DNA from: Prorocentrum cordatum
Taxonomy: Eukaryota > Sar > Dinophyceae > Prorocentrales > Prorocentraceae
DNA: 64,000 nt
NCBI GenBank assembly: GCA_963575745.1
Contig: CAUYUJ010019615.1
Span: 534,513 to 598,512 of the forward strand
Reading direction: 5' to 3'
Shown here in pieces: positions 40,591 through 50,965 of the stretch. The notes beneath the pieces were generated by a model. The model was not told where the DNA came from and did not search any database. It saw nothing but the letters and a program-made list of their open reading frames with translations. The position numbers and the translations under genes were made by a program. Positions within the stretch are counted from its first letter, which is position 1. Every line of letters starts with the position of its first letter.

Positions 40591-41084
40591 CTCCGCCCAA
40601 CCCACACAGAGAGGAGAACTGGCCAGACCACGTCCGGTCAGGGTATATCAGAGCCCAGAGTTGCGAGGTTGCCTCCCCCTCTCCCCCGTCTGCGCAGTCA
40701 TTTCCACATCCTGCTCACCTCATCCTTCTCCTGACTTGTGCTATGCCCCACCCCTTTCGGGGGAGGGGGGGGACTTCCTTGTCCGCCTCTTCGTCCCACC
40801 TCTGCCAGTGGCGCGGCTGTGAGGATGTCTCGAGCAACGAGGCGCACATAGCACGAATCAGACCCCACCCGCCTCCCCTGTAGCCCACGCGAAGATAGCA
40901 CAACTAAGATGTGGTGGTGTTGGCCTTCCCCGGCGGGTCGCTGACTCGGCCGAGCCTCGCTTTTCGCGATCTTGTTTGTGCTATCAATTCCGTGCTATCA
41001 AACACAAATTATAACATCGTCCAGTCGAGGCAAAGTGGGGAAACCAGACATCCATCGTAGTGGAAAATTAATTGCAACGGATTT

Positions 41085-41195
41085 TCGTAGTTTTTGACCT
41101 TTGGGGGCTCCTGTCGGCCCCAGGGTTGTCAAACAACGACTCAGGATACAAAGCCAGCCTTTTGAGAAGAGGTCGGGACTTCCGGTGATCCCGTA
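41085..41195 (+). repeat. Member of the GTCAAACAACG dispersed family
   Basis: TTTTTGACCTTTGGGGGCTC, TCGGCCCCAGGGTTGTCAAA, CAACGACTCAGGATACAAAG, then GGTCGGGACTTCCGG. Immediately upstream of the first tandem-array module. Confidence 0.8.
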
Positions 41196-41204
41196 TTGAA
41201 AAAT

Positions 41205-42830
41205 AGTCCCGGCGAAGGACCCAACCATATGCAGTTGTGGGTACCTCGGGGGCGGAAAAGAGGGGGTGATGATTGGGGCGGGTGGATGTCATGGCGGGGG
41301 CCATCATATCTCCCCAGATTTCATGGCGCCTCTTCTTATTTCATTACGTCCCTGGCCCCCCCGCTGGGCCGCGCACATGCCGCCGGTCATGATTTGCACA
41401 CACCCCTCTTGGACACCCCCCTCTTGGCCGCTCTCGAGTACCGCAATTGTGAATATCTTCTTCGGTGAAGCTCCCTATGGGGCCACGCAGCGCTGCACTG
41501 GGTGGGGAGGGGAACGCATGCGGGCGGTAGCACTGGGGCCGTCGGTGGAGATCCCTATGGGGCCACGAAGCGCTGTACTGTGTGGGGGGGACGCTTCGGT
41601 GAAGCTATGGGGACACGAAGCGCTGTACTGGGTGGGGCGACGCATGCGGGCGGTAACACCGGGGCCGTCGGTGGAGCTCTCTACGGGGCCACGAAACGCT
41701 GTACTGGGTGTGGGGGACGCATGCGGGCGGTAGCACTGAGGCCGTCGGTGGAGCTTCCGATGGGGCCACAAAGCGTAGGTGAACGTGCCAAATTGGGTTT
41801 CGGGGGCGCATGCGGAAGGTCCCACTGGGGGGCTTCGTGGAGCTCCCTATGGGGCCACGAAACATTGTACTGGGTGGGTGAAAATGCCAAGTTGGGCTTC
41901 GGGGACGCATGCGGGCGGTCCCACGGGGCTTCGGTGGAGCTCCCTATGGGGCCACGGAGCGCTGTACTGTGTGTGGGTGAGCATGTCACATTGGGTGTTT
42001 CTGGACGCGCGCGGACGGTCCCATCGGAGGCTTCGGTGGAGCTCCCTATGGGGCCACGCAGCGCTGTATTGGGTGGGTGAACATGCTACATTGAGCGTGT
42101 GGGGCGCATGCGGACGGTCCCACTGGGGGCTTCGGTGGAGCTCCCTATGGGGCCACGAAGTGCTGTACTTGGTAGGTGAACACGCCATCTTGGGTTTTCC
42201 GGACGCATGGGGCGGTGGCACCGGGGCCTTCGGTGGAGCTCCCTATGGGGCAACGCAACGCTGTGCTGGGTGCGTGAAAATACCAAATTGCGTGTTTCGG
42301 GGCGCATGCGGACGGTCCCACTGGGGGCTTCGGTGGAACACCCCATGGGACCACGAAGCGCTGTACTGGGTGGGTGAACATGCCACATCGGGTGTTTCGG
42401 GACGCGTGGGGACGGTGACATTGGGGCCTTCGGTGGAGCTCCCTATGGGGCCACGAAGCGTTGTACTGGGTGGGGGCTTCGGTGGAGCTCACAACGGGGC
42501 CACGAAGCGTTGTACTGGGTGGGTAAAAATACCAAATTGCGTGTTTGGGGGCGCATGCGGACGGTGGCATTGGGGCCGTCGGTGGAGCCCCCTATGGGGC
42601 CACGAATCGCTGCATTGGGTGGGTGAAATGTTACACTGGGTGTTTCGGGACGCATGGGGCGGTGGCACTGGGGCCTTCGGTGGAGCTTCCGATGGGGCCA
42701 CGAAGCGTTGTACTGGGTGGCTGAAACGCAGGGAGGAGGGGGAGGAGGGAGGAGGGGGAGGAAGGAAGGAAGGAGGGAGGAATGCGGGGGCCGTCTCTTC
42801 AAAACGAGGACCCAACACCACAGGATGGTT
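41205..42830 (+). repeat. Tandem-array module, copy 1
   Basis: Starts CGAAGGACCCAACCAT and AGTTGTGGGTAC. It includes CCGCAATTGTGAATATCTTC, then about 14 units of 75-110 bp built around CTTCGGTGGAGCTCCCTATG, GGGCCACGAAGCGCTGTACT and GACGCATGCGGGCGG. It ends CTGAAACGCAGGGAGGAGGG and CTTCAAAACGAGGACC. Unit length varies mainly because a GTGAACATGCCA-type spacer is present or absent. The same module is at 47341-48150. Confidence 0.88.
42725..42790 (+). repeat. GGA-rich tract
   Basis: GGAGGAGG and GGAAGGAAGGAGG units at the end of the tandem-array module. Confidence 0.8.
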
Positions 42831-44943
42831 GGGAGCAGTATGTCGTATCTTTGGATCGTTTTCCATTCAAATTGTTTCGCTTCTGTCCGAGAGGTGGCCT
42901 CGCTGGCGTCTTGGGAGCGGATTCCCCGCATTCCGAAGATGAGTTGGCCCATGCATGTAACTGATGGTGTCGGTAGCCCTTTGCGTTCTTCGCCGCATTT
43001 TGATCGCACACGTGTGACCCCGAGGTGAGGGCAGCATAAGGGTACTTGGAGGGTCGGGTGGCTCTCGTGTGCTTTTCGGCATTGTTGTTCCGAGGTGTGA
43101 AGTGTGAAGTCTCGCGCTCGCGAGATAAGGAGGATGAGAATCAGCGAAAGAACCGCAGATTGTTCTGAGCTTGCTCTCTCCAAAGGTTCATCAAGTCCTC
43201 AAGGTGCCTCAGTCCATGGTGGCGGCACGCAGATGCACGCCTCTCGCGATCAATAGCGCTCCAGCGGCATAGTATATGGAGCCATCTGTTGAGAATTTTG
43301 CTCCGCCTAGGGTGTCGGCACGCGCTGGGGAATCGAGTGGTGTGCAAGCTTAAATTGTTCACGCATGGCACTGTCGACCAGACTTCACATCGAACCGCCC
43401 TTTGCCGAGTGAAAAGGCCGTGGCGCACTGGCCGAGATCCCCCGCGTGCCGGCGTCTTACGCTGCCAGCCGAGACCCTATACCCCCGCGCGGCTTTCGAT
43501 ATCGAAGGTATGTGACGCTGCCTCTGCATGCAGTCCATGACGCATGTCCATGGCATAGCCGCTGGACTTCAGCAGTGGGCGCGTGCACCGATGCTAGCCC
43601 CAGCCTTGTCGTTCTTGGCGGAGCTTGACCGAGCTGGGGGATGGGAGGAGAGTATGGCCTAGGTCTCGGCTTGCAGCAGAGCTGTACCGGATTAGGCTTC
43701 AGCTGTGTGGATCGGCTACAGCTTAAGATGTATGGCGTTACAATTCTGCTTCGCAGGTTTTACGGTGGTGTTGACATTCTGCTTGGCTCAGCCTTGGCTT
43801 GAGTTCCAGCGTTGCTTCGATGTCCACCGTCAGCCACAGCCTTCGTGCTGGCCTTTTAGTTTCGGTTTAGATTGTTCGACCCTTATTCTCTATACTTAGT
43901 TCTGACATCGCTGGTATATTATCATGCACATGTCTGCCGATATGTAAATATATAGATACACATGTATATATGTACATAGTTGCGCACTGCGATATGCACA
44001 TCGCATCGGCTTTGCTTTGTTTGGAATGTAGCTGTCGTGTTGGGACGTGTTGGGCATTTGCCATCAACTCAACTCTGCATTCCCGCTTATGCAAGGTAAA
44101 GCGAGCAAGCTTAGCAGAGTACAGTTTGCCTTAACCCAACGCTTGGCAGCCTGGTTCAGCTTCGTTGCCGTTTACCTGCGCACTGGCATACTTGCTCGTC
44201 AGATTCGCTTAGTTGTTTTGGTTGAATCGTCAGAGGCCGTCTTGAATTTTCTGTGGCCCTCTTCGATCATCTTGGTGGCTTCTCCAACCTCTCTGAAACC
44301 TTCTAGAAGCCATCTCAATCCGAAGCTCTGCAGGATGTTCACTGCGGTATAGCCTCTCAGATTGTCGCTTGAGGCCAATTTGGGGGCCTTAGGAGCTAGA
44401 GTCTCTTGGGCGTTGTCGAGGACACCCTGCAGCCGTTGTGGATGTTTTCGGCATTTGTGAGCTGCTCTGGGGGTCGTCTGCTCGATGCTCGAGCGCGTCT
44501 AACACTCTTTGGGCGTTATTGGCTGGTCTGAGGGAGGCGAACGTCTACTAAAGGAGACTGGGAACAAATGGCGCGGCTGGCCTGGGTGTGAGTTGGACAC
44601 GCGTGTGGTCAGATGTTCTCCGAACGATATAGGCTCTTCTGGTGCGCCGCGTTGGGCCGAGCGCTGGCAGGAGCGGTGCCCCCGCTCTGCCCCCGAGATG
44701 ACTGCCGATCCCAACCACGTCGGGCCGTTGACGAACCACATGGGACGGATTAGAGCCACTGGAATCAGACGGAACCCACCCTGCAGGATCCCAACCGTAA
44801 TCCCACAATGCGAGCGCCAGCTGACAACCAGGGAAGCTCCCCAAAAGCCCCTGGGGAGCTCCCGAGCTGGGGGCGGCGGGCCGGCAGCGGGCGTCGCCGC
44901 GAAGGATGCAACACGGGTGGGGGTGGCGGGGCCCATCACTCGC

Positions 44944-45092
44944 CGAGCGCGTTCCACTACTCGCAAAGTGCCTACGCGCAAGCGTCCGAACAAAAGCACA
45001 CGTCTGCTTGTATCTAACTTATCGTGGATTCCTCGTGGGGGATCCAGGCCATTTGTGAGTAGTGACTTTGCGAGTAGTGGAAAACGCGCTCG
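44944..45092. mobile_element. Inverted-repeat element, 149 bp
   Basis: Starts CGAGCGCGTTCCACTACTCG then CAAAGTGCC, and ends AGTGACTTTGCGAGTAGTGG then AAAACGCGCTCG. About 28 bp of inverted repeat with a 2-base offset. The flanks carry a direct repeat, GGGCGTCGCCGCG..GGATG..CAACACGGG, at 44889-44917 and 45102-45131. Confidence 0.65.
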
Positions 45093-45137
45093 TCGAATCA
45101 CGGGCGTCGCCGCGGATGGACACAACACGGGCCCCAG

Positions 45138-45323
45138 ATCCTCAACGTGCACGCCAAGCTGGACCTGAAGAGCCCGCGGCTCATCGGTGCGATCCTCCGC
45201 GAGCTGGGCCCCGCCTGCGCCGGCCTCTGCCGCGCCCGCCCGCTCCGCGGAGGCCTCGCCTCGGCCCGCAGTCTCCTCCCGGGGGTGGCGCCCATCGGGG
45301 GTGAACAGACCCCCCAACAGTGA
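45138..45323 (+). CDS. Candidate exon, helical-repeat-like, unrecognised
   Basis: GGGCCCCAG is followed by ATCCTCAACGTG. The frame encodes ILNVHAKLDLKSPRLIGAIL and RELGPACAGLCRARPL, then GGLASARSLLPGVAPIGG, ending at a TGA (45321-45323). The pattern A-K-L-x-L-x-x-x-x-L-I-x-A-I resembles helical repeats of organellar RNA-binding proteins, which is inference. From about 45297 the sequence is dispersed-repeat family D. So either the exon ends before that (about 45288, after CTCCTCCCG) or the repeat has supplied a new C-terminus and stop codon. Confidence 0.5.
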   Translation: MLNVHAKLDLKSPRLIGAILRELGPACAGLCRARPLRGGLASARSLLPGVAPIGGEQTPQQ

Positions 45324-45470
45324 CACGTCGATGAGTGATTTGTCCGTTTTCGGTTCTCGAGAGGGCGCCGCGGCCGTTACTTTCCAGACTTGCGCCCGCC
45401 AGGTTTGGGCCCGAGGTCGTTTTCACTAGACCACGTTTTACTACAGGGGGGTCCTGTTGTCCATCCCCGA
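45297..45470 (+). repeat. Dispersed family D, copy 4
   Basis: Close match to 31461-31630, starting GGGGTGAACAGACC and ending CCATCCCCGA. Overlaps the possible end of the preceding exon. Confidence 0.8.
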
Positions 45471-45474
45471 TCCC

Positions 45475-45685
45475 AGAGGTTCCCAAGACGGCCCAAGAGA
45501 GACCTCCAAGAGGGCCTCCAGGAAGGCCCGAAGAGGCCAACAATAATTGATTGTCCTCAGGTGTTCGAAGGATTCTGGCGCTTGCTTCCTTCCGACGGCC
45601 CGAGATGCCCCACGAGCCTCCAAAGATCGCCTCAAGATCGCCCAAGAGGCCTTCAAGATGGCCCTGGCACAAGAGGCCCGGCTTT
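45475..45685 (+). repeat. AAGACGGC/AAGAGGCC degenerate minisatellite
   Basis: CCCAAGACGGCCCAAGAGAG, CTCCAAGAGGGCCTCCAGGA and CCCAAGAGGCCTTCAAGATG: the same family as 7790-9240, same strand. Confidence 0.75.
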
Positions 45686-45764
45686 GCATCCCGGGCAGCT
45701 CTGCTTGCGGCGGGCCCAGCTGGGTAGCTGTGCTCTCAGACCCCTTCGGGTCATGCCAAAATCA

Positions 45765-45912
45765 TCACGGGCGTGTTTTCGCTAGTTTCGGCCTCTTGGG
45801 GCCATTGCTGGGCCTGGGGGCCATTAAACAACGACTCAGGATGAAAAACCCGTCCCAGGGATGTGGCCGACTTCTGGGGGTCGACGTTATGAAACAGTCA
45901 TGACGTCGGGGG
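45765..45912 (+). repeat. Member of the GTCAAACAACG dispersed family
   Basis: TTTTCGCTAGTTTCGGCCTC, GGGGCCATTGCTGGGCC, AACAACGACTCAGGATGAAA, GGGGGTCGACGTTATGAAAC, then ATGACGTCGGGGG. Confidence 0.85.
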
Positions 45913-46479
45913 TCTGAGTTCGAGGGACGGAGAAGCGACACCACTACCACCAGGGGGGCCACCACTTCCAGCGAGGAGGTCGACGATGCCTCCCAGAGCT
46001 GCCCCTGGTGGTGGTGACGTCGCGTTTCCCTGTTCCGCCCTGAGGGCCCGGCGAGGGCCCCCCGGAGCCGAGCACAGCGAGTCGCCGTCCGCCGTTCTCG
46101 ACGACTCAGACCTGCGACGACCTGATTTTTTCAGGACGGCGCACCCGGAAGTCCTGAACCTTTTCCCGGGACCGGTTCTTCATCCTGAACCGTTTCTGAA
46201 CGGCCCCGGGGCCTGGCGAGGGCCCCCCGAGGCCGCACTTGGCCAAAAACCTCCCGTCCTGATTTTTTTGTTTTCCGACGCAATCGCGTCTGGGGACGTT
46301 GCGCGACCACGCCCCGGCAGAGCTCGCCGCCCGCGCTCGCCGCCGGCCGGCCGAGGCGCCGAGCTCACCCTGGACCAGTGCTGCGCGCTGGCGCCCCTCG
46401 CGGTCGGGGGGGGGGGCCTGTGGCCTGCCCTGGGCCCGCCCTGCCTGCGCGGCTGCCCCCTCGCGTTCTCTGCGCTGTC

Positions 46480-46970
46480 CCTCCCTCCCTCCCTCCCTCC
46501 CTCTTTCCTCCTCCCTCCTTTCTCCTCCTCCTCCTCCTCCTCCTCCTCCTCCTCCTCCTCCTCCTCCTCCTCCTCCCTCCTCCCTCGCTCCTCCTCCTCC
46601 TCCCTCCTCCCTCGCTCCTCCTGCTCCCTCCCTCCCTCCTCCTCCCTTCTCCCTCCCCTCCTCCTCCTTCCCCTCCTCCTCCTCCTCCTGCTCCTCCTCC
46701 TCCTCCCTCCTCCTCCTCCCTCATCCTCCTCCTCCTCCTCCTCCTCCTCCTCTTCCCTCATCCCTCCTCCCTCCTCCTCCTCCTCTTCCCTCCCCCTCCT
46801 CCCTCTTCCTCCCTTCTCTCCTTCTCCCTCCTCCCTCCCTTCCGCCTCCCTCCTGCCTCCCTCCTCCCTCCTTTCCCCTTCCCCTCCCTCCTTCTCCCTC
46901 CTCCTCCTCCCTCCTCCCTCCCTCCTCCCTCCCTCCTTTCTTCCTCCCTCCTTCTCCCTCCTCTTCCCGC
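46480..46970 (+). repeat. CTCC/CTC pyrimidine array
   Basis: About 490 bp of CCTCC, CTCCCT and CTC units. Almost no purines on the plus strand, so all six frames are low-complexity. Confidence 0.95.
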
Positions 46971-47340
46971 CCTTCATTTGTTTCGTACACTGCGAGCCCT
47001 CAGACCGTATTTTCACGAGTGGCAACTGAGGAGCGCGGCACTGCACGCTGCACATCTTCTGCCAAGTTCTGTGGCCTGCCCTGATAGCCTCAGCTGCCGT
47101 GCGTCGTAGCGTTCTCTGGAATTGTTCCGCAGTCGGGAAGTGAACGAAGTGTTGCGGAAGATGCTTAAGCCGCATACGCACGCCACACTTACAGTTGATC
47201 TCTGCATCATGGGATGCATGTTTGTTGGCATGCTTTTCTTCATGCCCTGACATCCTCTCGTTTGTCATAGGAATCACTGTGGAGAGGTTGCGTCAATTTT
47301 CGACTTCCGGGGACCTCATAGGGCCCCAGAACCGTCAAAC

Positions 47341-48150
47341 TATCTTGGCGAAGGGCCCAACCATCTGAAGTTGTGGGTACCGCAATTGTGAATATCTTCT
47401 TCGGTGAAGCTCCCTGGCCACGAAGGGATGCACTGGGTAGGGGGGAGCGCATGCGGGCGGTAGCACTGGGGCCGTCGGTGGAGCTCCCTGTGGGGCCCCG
47501 AAACGTTGTACTGGGTGGGTGAAAATGTCAAACTGGGTGTGTGGGGGCGCATGTGGGCGGTAGCACTGGGACCTTCGGTGGAGCTCCCTATGGGGCAACG
47601 AAACGCTGTACAGGGTGGGTGAAGATGCCAACTTGGGTGTGTGGGACGCATGCGGGCGGTCCCACTGGGGGCTTTGGTGGAGCTCCCTAAGGGGCCACGA
47701 AGCGTTGTACTGGGTGTGTGAAAGAGCCAAATTGGGTGTGTGGAGCGCATGCTGGTTGTCCCACTGGGGGCTTCGCTGGAGCTCCCCATGGGGCCACGAA
47801 ACGCTGTACTAGGTGGGTGGAAATGCAAAGCTGGGTGTGTGGGACGCATGCGGGCGGTCCCACTTGGGGCTTCGGTGGGGCCTCCTAATGTGCCGCGAAA
47901 CGTTGTACTGGGTTGGTGAAACGCAGTGAGGAGGCAGGATGGGGCCACGAAGCGCTGTACTGGGTGTGCGGGACGCATGCGGGTGGTAGCACTGGGACCT
48001 TGGTGGGGCTCCCTATGGGCCCACGAGACGCTGTACTGGGTGGGTGAAACGCAGGGAGGAGGGTGAGGCGGAGGGCGCGGAGGAGAAAAGAGAACGCGGG
48101 ACACCGTTTCTTCAAAATGAGGAACCACCACCCAACACCGCTCGTGCTGA
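47341..48150 (+). repeat. Tandem-array module, copy 2
   Basis: Same left boundary (CGAAGGGCCCAACCAT, AGTTGTGGGTACCGCAATTG then TGAATATCTTC), about seven units, and the same right end (GTGAAACGCAGGGAGGAGGG, CTTCAAAATGAGGAACC) as 41205-42830. Confidence 0.88.
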
Positions 48151-48337
48151 AAAAGCCGTCTTGGGGAAGGGGTCCAGACCTAGAGGGAGCCAAGTTGCGA
48201 AAAAGCCTGGACGTCGGATGTCTTCCCCCTTCTTCTCCTTCACAGTGTGGGCCCTTTCCCACATCCATGCCTCGGTGCGGATCGAAAGACGCCGTTCTCT
48301 TGCGGTTCTGCTCGGGACTTGTTTCCCTCGTGCAGTG

Positions 48338-48415
48338 GCCACCACCACCACCACCACCACCACCACCACCACCACCACCACCACCACCACCACCACCACC
48401 ACCACCACCACCACC
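48338..48415 (+). repeat. (ACC)n microsatellite
   Basis: About 25 uninterrupted ACC triplets. Confidence 0.98.
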
Positions 48416-48904
48416 CCTTTCCCTCCTCCCTGCTTCGACCACGTGCAAAGGGGGATCGGGGGAGGGGGGCAGGCTTCTCAGGAAAGCCCCTGTTTCTCAG
48501 AAGGCGCGCGCGGGCCTTGTCTGTAGAGGTTGTAAGGCTGACGCCTTCTAAAAAGTAGCCTCTTTCTAAGAAGCGTTGCCCCCTCCCCCATGCCCCCGTG
48601 GGCGCGCCGCCAACTCTTACTGGGTCGGGCAAAAGGAAGGGGAGTGGGCAACGGGGAGGGGTACGCAACCTGCTGCATGCAGCCGACTCTGGCCCCGCCG
48701 CCGGGCGCCTTGCTCAACACGACCTCGTGCTCTTGTTTGCAACGTGGCTCCGCTGGGGTGTGGGCCCCCTCCGCGGGACTGGCCTTTCATCCCGAGTCGT
48801 GTTTTGACCGCCCGCGGGCCCTGCGAGGGCCCCCAGAGGCCGAGAACGAGCAACTGCATGGTCCGCCGTGATCTTTCCGCCACGCCAAGAGGATGGGTCT
48901 GTCC

Positions 48905-49180
48905 ACGGAGGAGGAGGAGTCGGAGGAGGACGAGGAGGACGCAGAGGAGAACGAGGACATGAGCAGGACGCGGAGGAGGAGGAGGAGGAGGAGGAGGAGA
49001 AAAAAGAGCAGGAGAAGGAACAATGTTTAGGAAGAGGAGGAGGAAAATGAGGAGGAACAAAAAGGAGCAGCAGGATGAGGAAGCGCAGGGGCAGGACCAG
49101 GACCAGGACCAGGAGCAGGAGCAGGAGCAGGAGGAGGAGCAGGAGGAGGAGGAGGAGGAGGAGAAACAGGAGGGGTAGGC
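48905..49180 (+). repeat. GGA/GAGCAG tract
   Basis: GGA triplets with AGGAGC and GACCAG interruptions. Confidence 0.88.
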
Positions 49181-49218
49181 GCAGGAACCAGGAAGAGCAC
49201 ATTTTGGCTTCGGCGAAG

Positions 49219-49395
49219 GTCATGAACATCCTCGACGACCAGACCCGCGGCGCCTACCTGGCGCGCTGCGCCGAGCTGGACGTCGGCCGGCCGGTGGCGA
49301 TGACGAAGCCCGCCGTGCTCCGCCAGTTCCGGCTGCTGGCGGACACCTGCCGCGCACCCTTTTCGGGAGCGTCCAGCGAGTCCGAGGCGGGGTAG
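49219..49395 (+). CDS. Terminal exon of an unrecognised protein
   Basis: After CGGCGAAG the frame encodes VMNILDDQTRGAYLARCAEL, DVGRPVAMTKPAVLRQFRLL and ADTCRAPFSGASSESEAG, and stops at TAG (49393-49395). Codons are strongly GC-ending, while upstream lies a purine-rich tract that makes a poor coding sequence, so an intron boundary at GAAG is likely. No clear pyrimidine tract precedes it, which lowers confidence in the exact start. The peptide is helical with a short Ser/Glu tail. Family not recognised. The next 40 bases lead into another dispersed repeat copy. Confidence 0.5.
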   Translation, partial: VMNILDDQTRGAYLARCAELDVGRPVAMTKPAVLRQFRLLADTCRAPFSGASSESEAG

Positions 49396-49437
49396 CCCCA
49401 GGCTCCCCCTGAGTCTTGCACATTAAATCACGGCGGG

Positions 49438-49565
49438 AGCTGTTTCGCCGTCTCGGCCTCCCGAAGCCCCCACTGGGCCTCGGGACCGTAAAAAAAAACT
49501 CTGGATGAAAAACCGGTCGAGACCTTGGGGGGTCGACGTCATGAAACAAAATCATGACGTCGGGG
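49438..49565 (+). repeat. Member of the GTCAAACAACG dispersed family
   Basis: TTTCGCCGTCTCGGCCTCCC, CACTGGGCCTCGGGACCGTA, CTGGATGAAAAACCGGTC, GGGGGGTCGACGTCATGAAA, then AATCATGACGTCGGGG. Confidence 0.85.
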
Positions 49566-50174
49566 CTTGTCCATACCCAGGAGGGAAAGACACGCACAAA
49601 CACAAACAAATGGCGATATCCAGGAACAAATGGGAAAATATATGAGATGAAGGGGAAGACGGGGATCCAGAAGATATTGAAAATAGTGGGAATCCTTGGA
49701 TTTCATCTCCATCCCCATCCCATTCGTCACCATCCCACCACCCACGTTGGGAATACACCCTTCGAAACCCAAATGGAACAGCCTACACCCCTTTCAAGAA
49801 GGTAAATCGGCCAGTGTGGTCCAGGCCACGCCAGTAAGGATAGGGATCGGTTAAACGATGCTCAAAGGCCAGGGTTTGTCCATGACGACCCCCCCGAGGA
49901 TCGATCTTTGGGGCCTCGGCAGGCGGTGGAAATGGATATAGTCGGGCACCCTGGGGCCCAACACACATGATATACCGAATCATATCTATATAATGTATAT
50001 ATATAGAGAGATATAGATATACACATCCATATCCATATCCATATCCACAGCCCCCCTGGGGTCCCAGGACCACGGTTCCCCAGGCGGTGGATATGGATAA
50101 TTTCCCGCCTCGCAAAGAGGGGGGGTTCTTCTTGACCTTGCCATGCGATCGTAGCGAAGAATTGTGACGGAGGG

Positions 50175-50335
50175 TTTTCCAATGTTCGGCCTCCTGGGGC
50201 TTTCAGCGTGCCGCGGGACCGTCAAAAGACGACTCAGGATGAAAAGCTGGTCCTGGGGAGAGGGTCCAGACCGCTGTGGAGCCAATTCGCAAACAACAAA
50301 TACGACGACGGATGTCTGGGGAGGGGCGGGGGACC
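50175..50335 (+). repeat. Member of the GTCAAACAACG dispersed family
   Basis: CCAATGTTCGGCCTCCTGGG, CGGGACCGTCAAAAGACGAC, TCAGGATGAAAAGCTGGTCC, GGGGAGAGGGTCCAGACC, then GGAGCCAATTCGCAAACAAC and GACGGATGTCTGGGG. Confidence 0.85.
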
Positions 50336-50859
50336 ATTGTGGTTTTCTCGCCTCCAGATGTTTTCTGACATAATGGACGCCTCGTCGAGAGCTTCCCTGG
50401 GGTGCCTGGGTCGTCCCGAACGGCTGCTAGATGCCCGAGCTATGACCCATAAGCCACCAGTGGCGTCGCAGAGGGGCTTGGGCGAAGGTCTCCAAGCTGG
50501 GCTTGTGGTATCTCCCCAAATGCCATGGCCCCGGTTGAGAGCGTTCCACTTCGGCAAGGTTTCTTGCATGCCCTCCCCCTTTCCTCTTCACCCGCCCCCT
50601 CCGTCGCCTTTCCGAGCGGCGCTGGGCCGAACAAAGTCATGCAAGTGAGACTTGCGTGAAGCCCGGATGTCCTTTCGGGCCTCAGCGTGCCCCCTCCTTT
50701 CCCCCCCCTGCCATGGGCCTTCGTCAACCGTTGCCCCTTGCCTCCTCCAACACGCGGCCCGGGGCCCCCTCCTCGTCCGCGCACGTGCCTCGGGCCACCC
50801 TGCGCACCCCGCTTCCCCCCAGACATCCGACGTCGCGCTGCTGTTTTTTTTTAATCTCA

Positions 50860-50965
50860 CGACGCGGCTCCCCACAGGTCGGGATGCACCCTCCCCGGGA
50901 CTTGGGCCTTTCGTCCCGAGCCGTCTCTGTCCGACGGTCCGACGCTCCCTGGGCACGGAGGGGGC
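50860..50965 (-). repeat. Member of the GTCAAACAACG dispersed family
   Basis: Reverse copy: CTCCCCGGGACTTGGGCC, TTCGTCCCGAGCCGT, CGACGGTCCGACGCTCCCTG. The preceding CCAGACATCCGACGTCG is the complement of the 3' part of the family. Confidence 0.6.

Larger units (their letters stand above)
40363..45137. other. Interval without a supported gene
   Basis: CTC tract (40509-40590), dispersed-family copy (41085-41195), the tandem-array module (41205-42830), and an inverted-repeat element (44944-45092). Sequence from 42.9 to 44.9 kb is fairly unique and lower in GC. I see no convincing exon in it. Confidence 0.55.
45324..49218. other. Interval without a supported gene
   Basis: Contains the minisatellite just described, dispersed-family copies (45765-45912 forward; 46100-46235 reverse; 48760-48855 reverse), a 500-bp pyrimidine array, the second tandem-array module, an ACC array and a GGA tract. 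A GC-rich segment at 46300-46470 preceded by CCGGCAG could hide an exon, but no frame stands out. Confidence 0.55.

Noticed and set aside
44499-45326. Minus-strand frame of 275 codons.
   Set aside because: Runs through an inverted-repeat element and antisense to the helical exon; no consistent codon bias.
46300-46470. Possible exon after CCGGCAG (AELTLDQCCALAPLAVG in one frame).
   Set aside because: All three frames are open and similarly GC-rich, and the segment leads into the pyrimidine array; not separable from composition.
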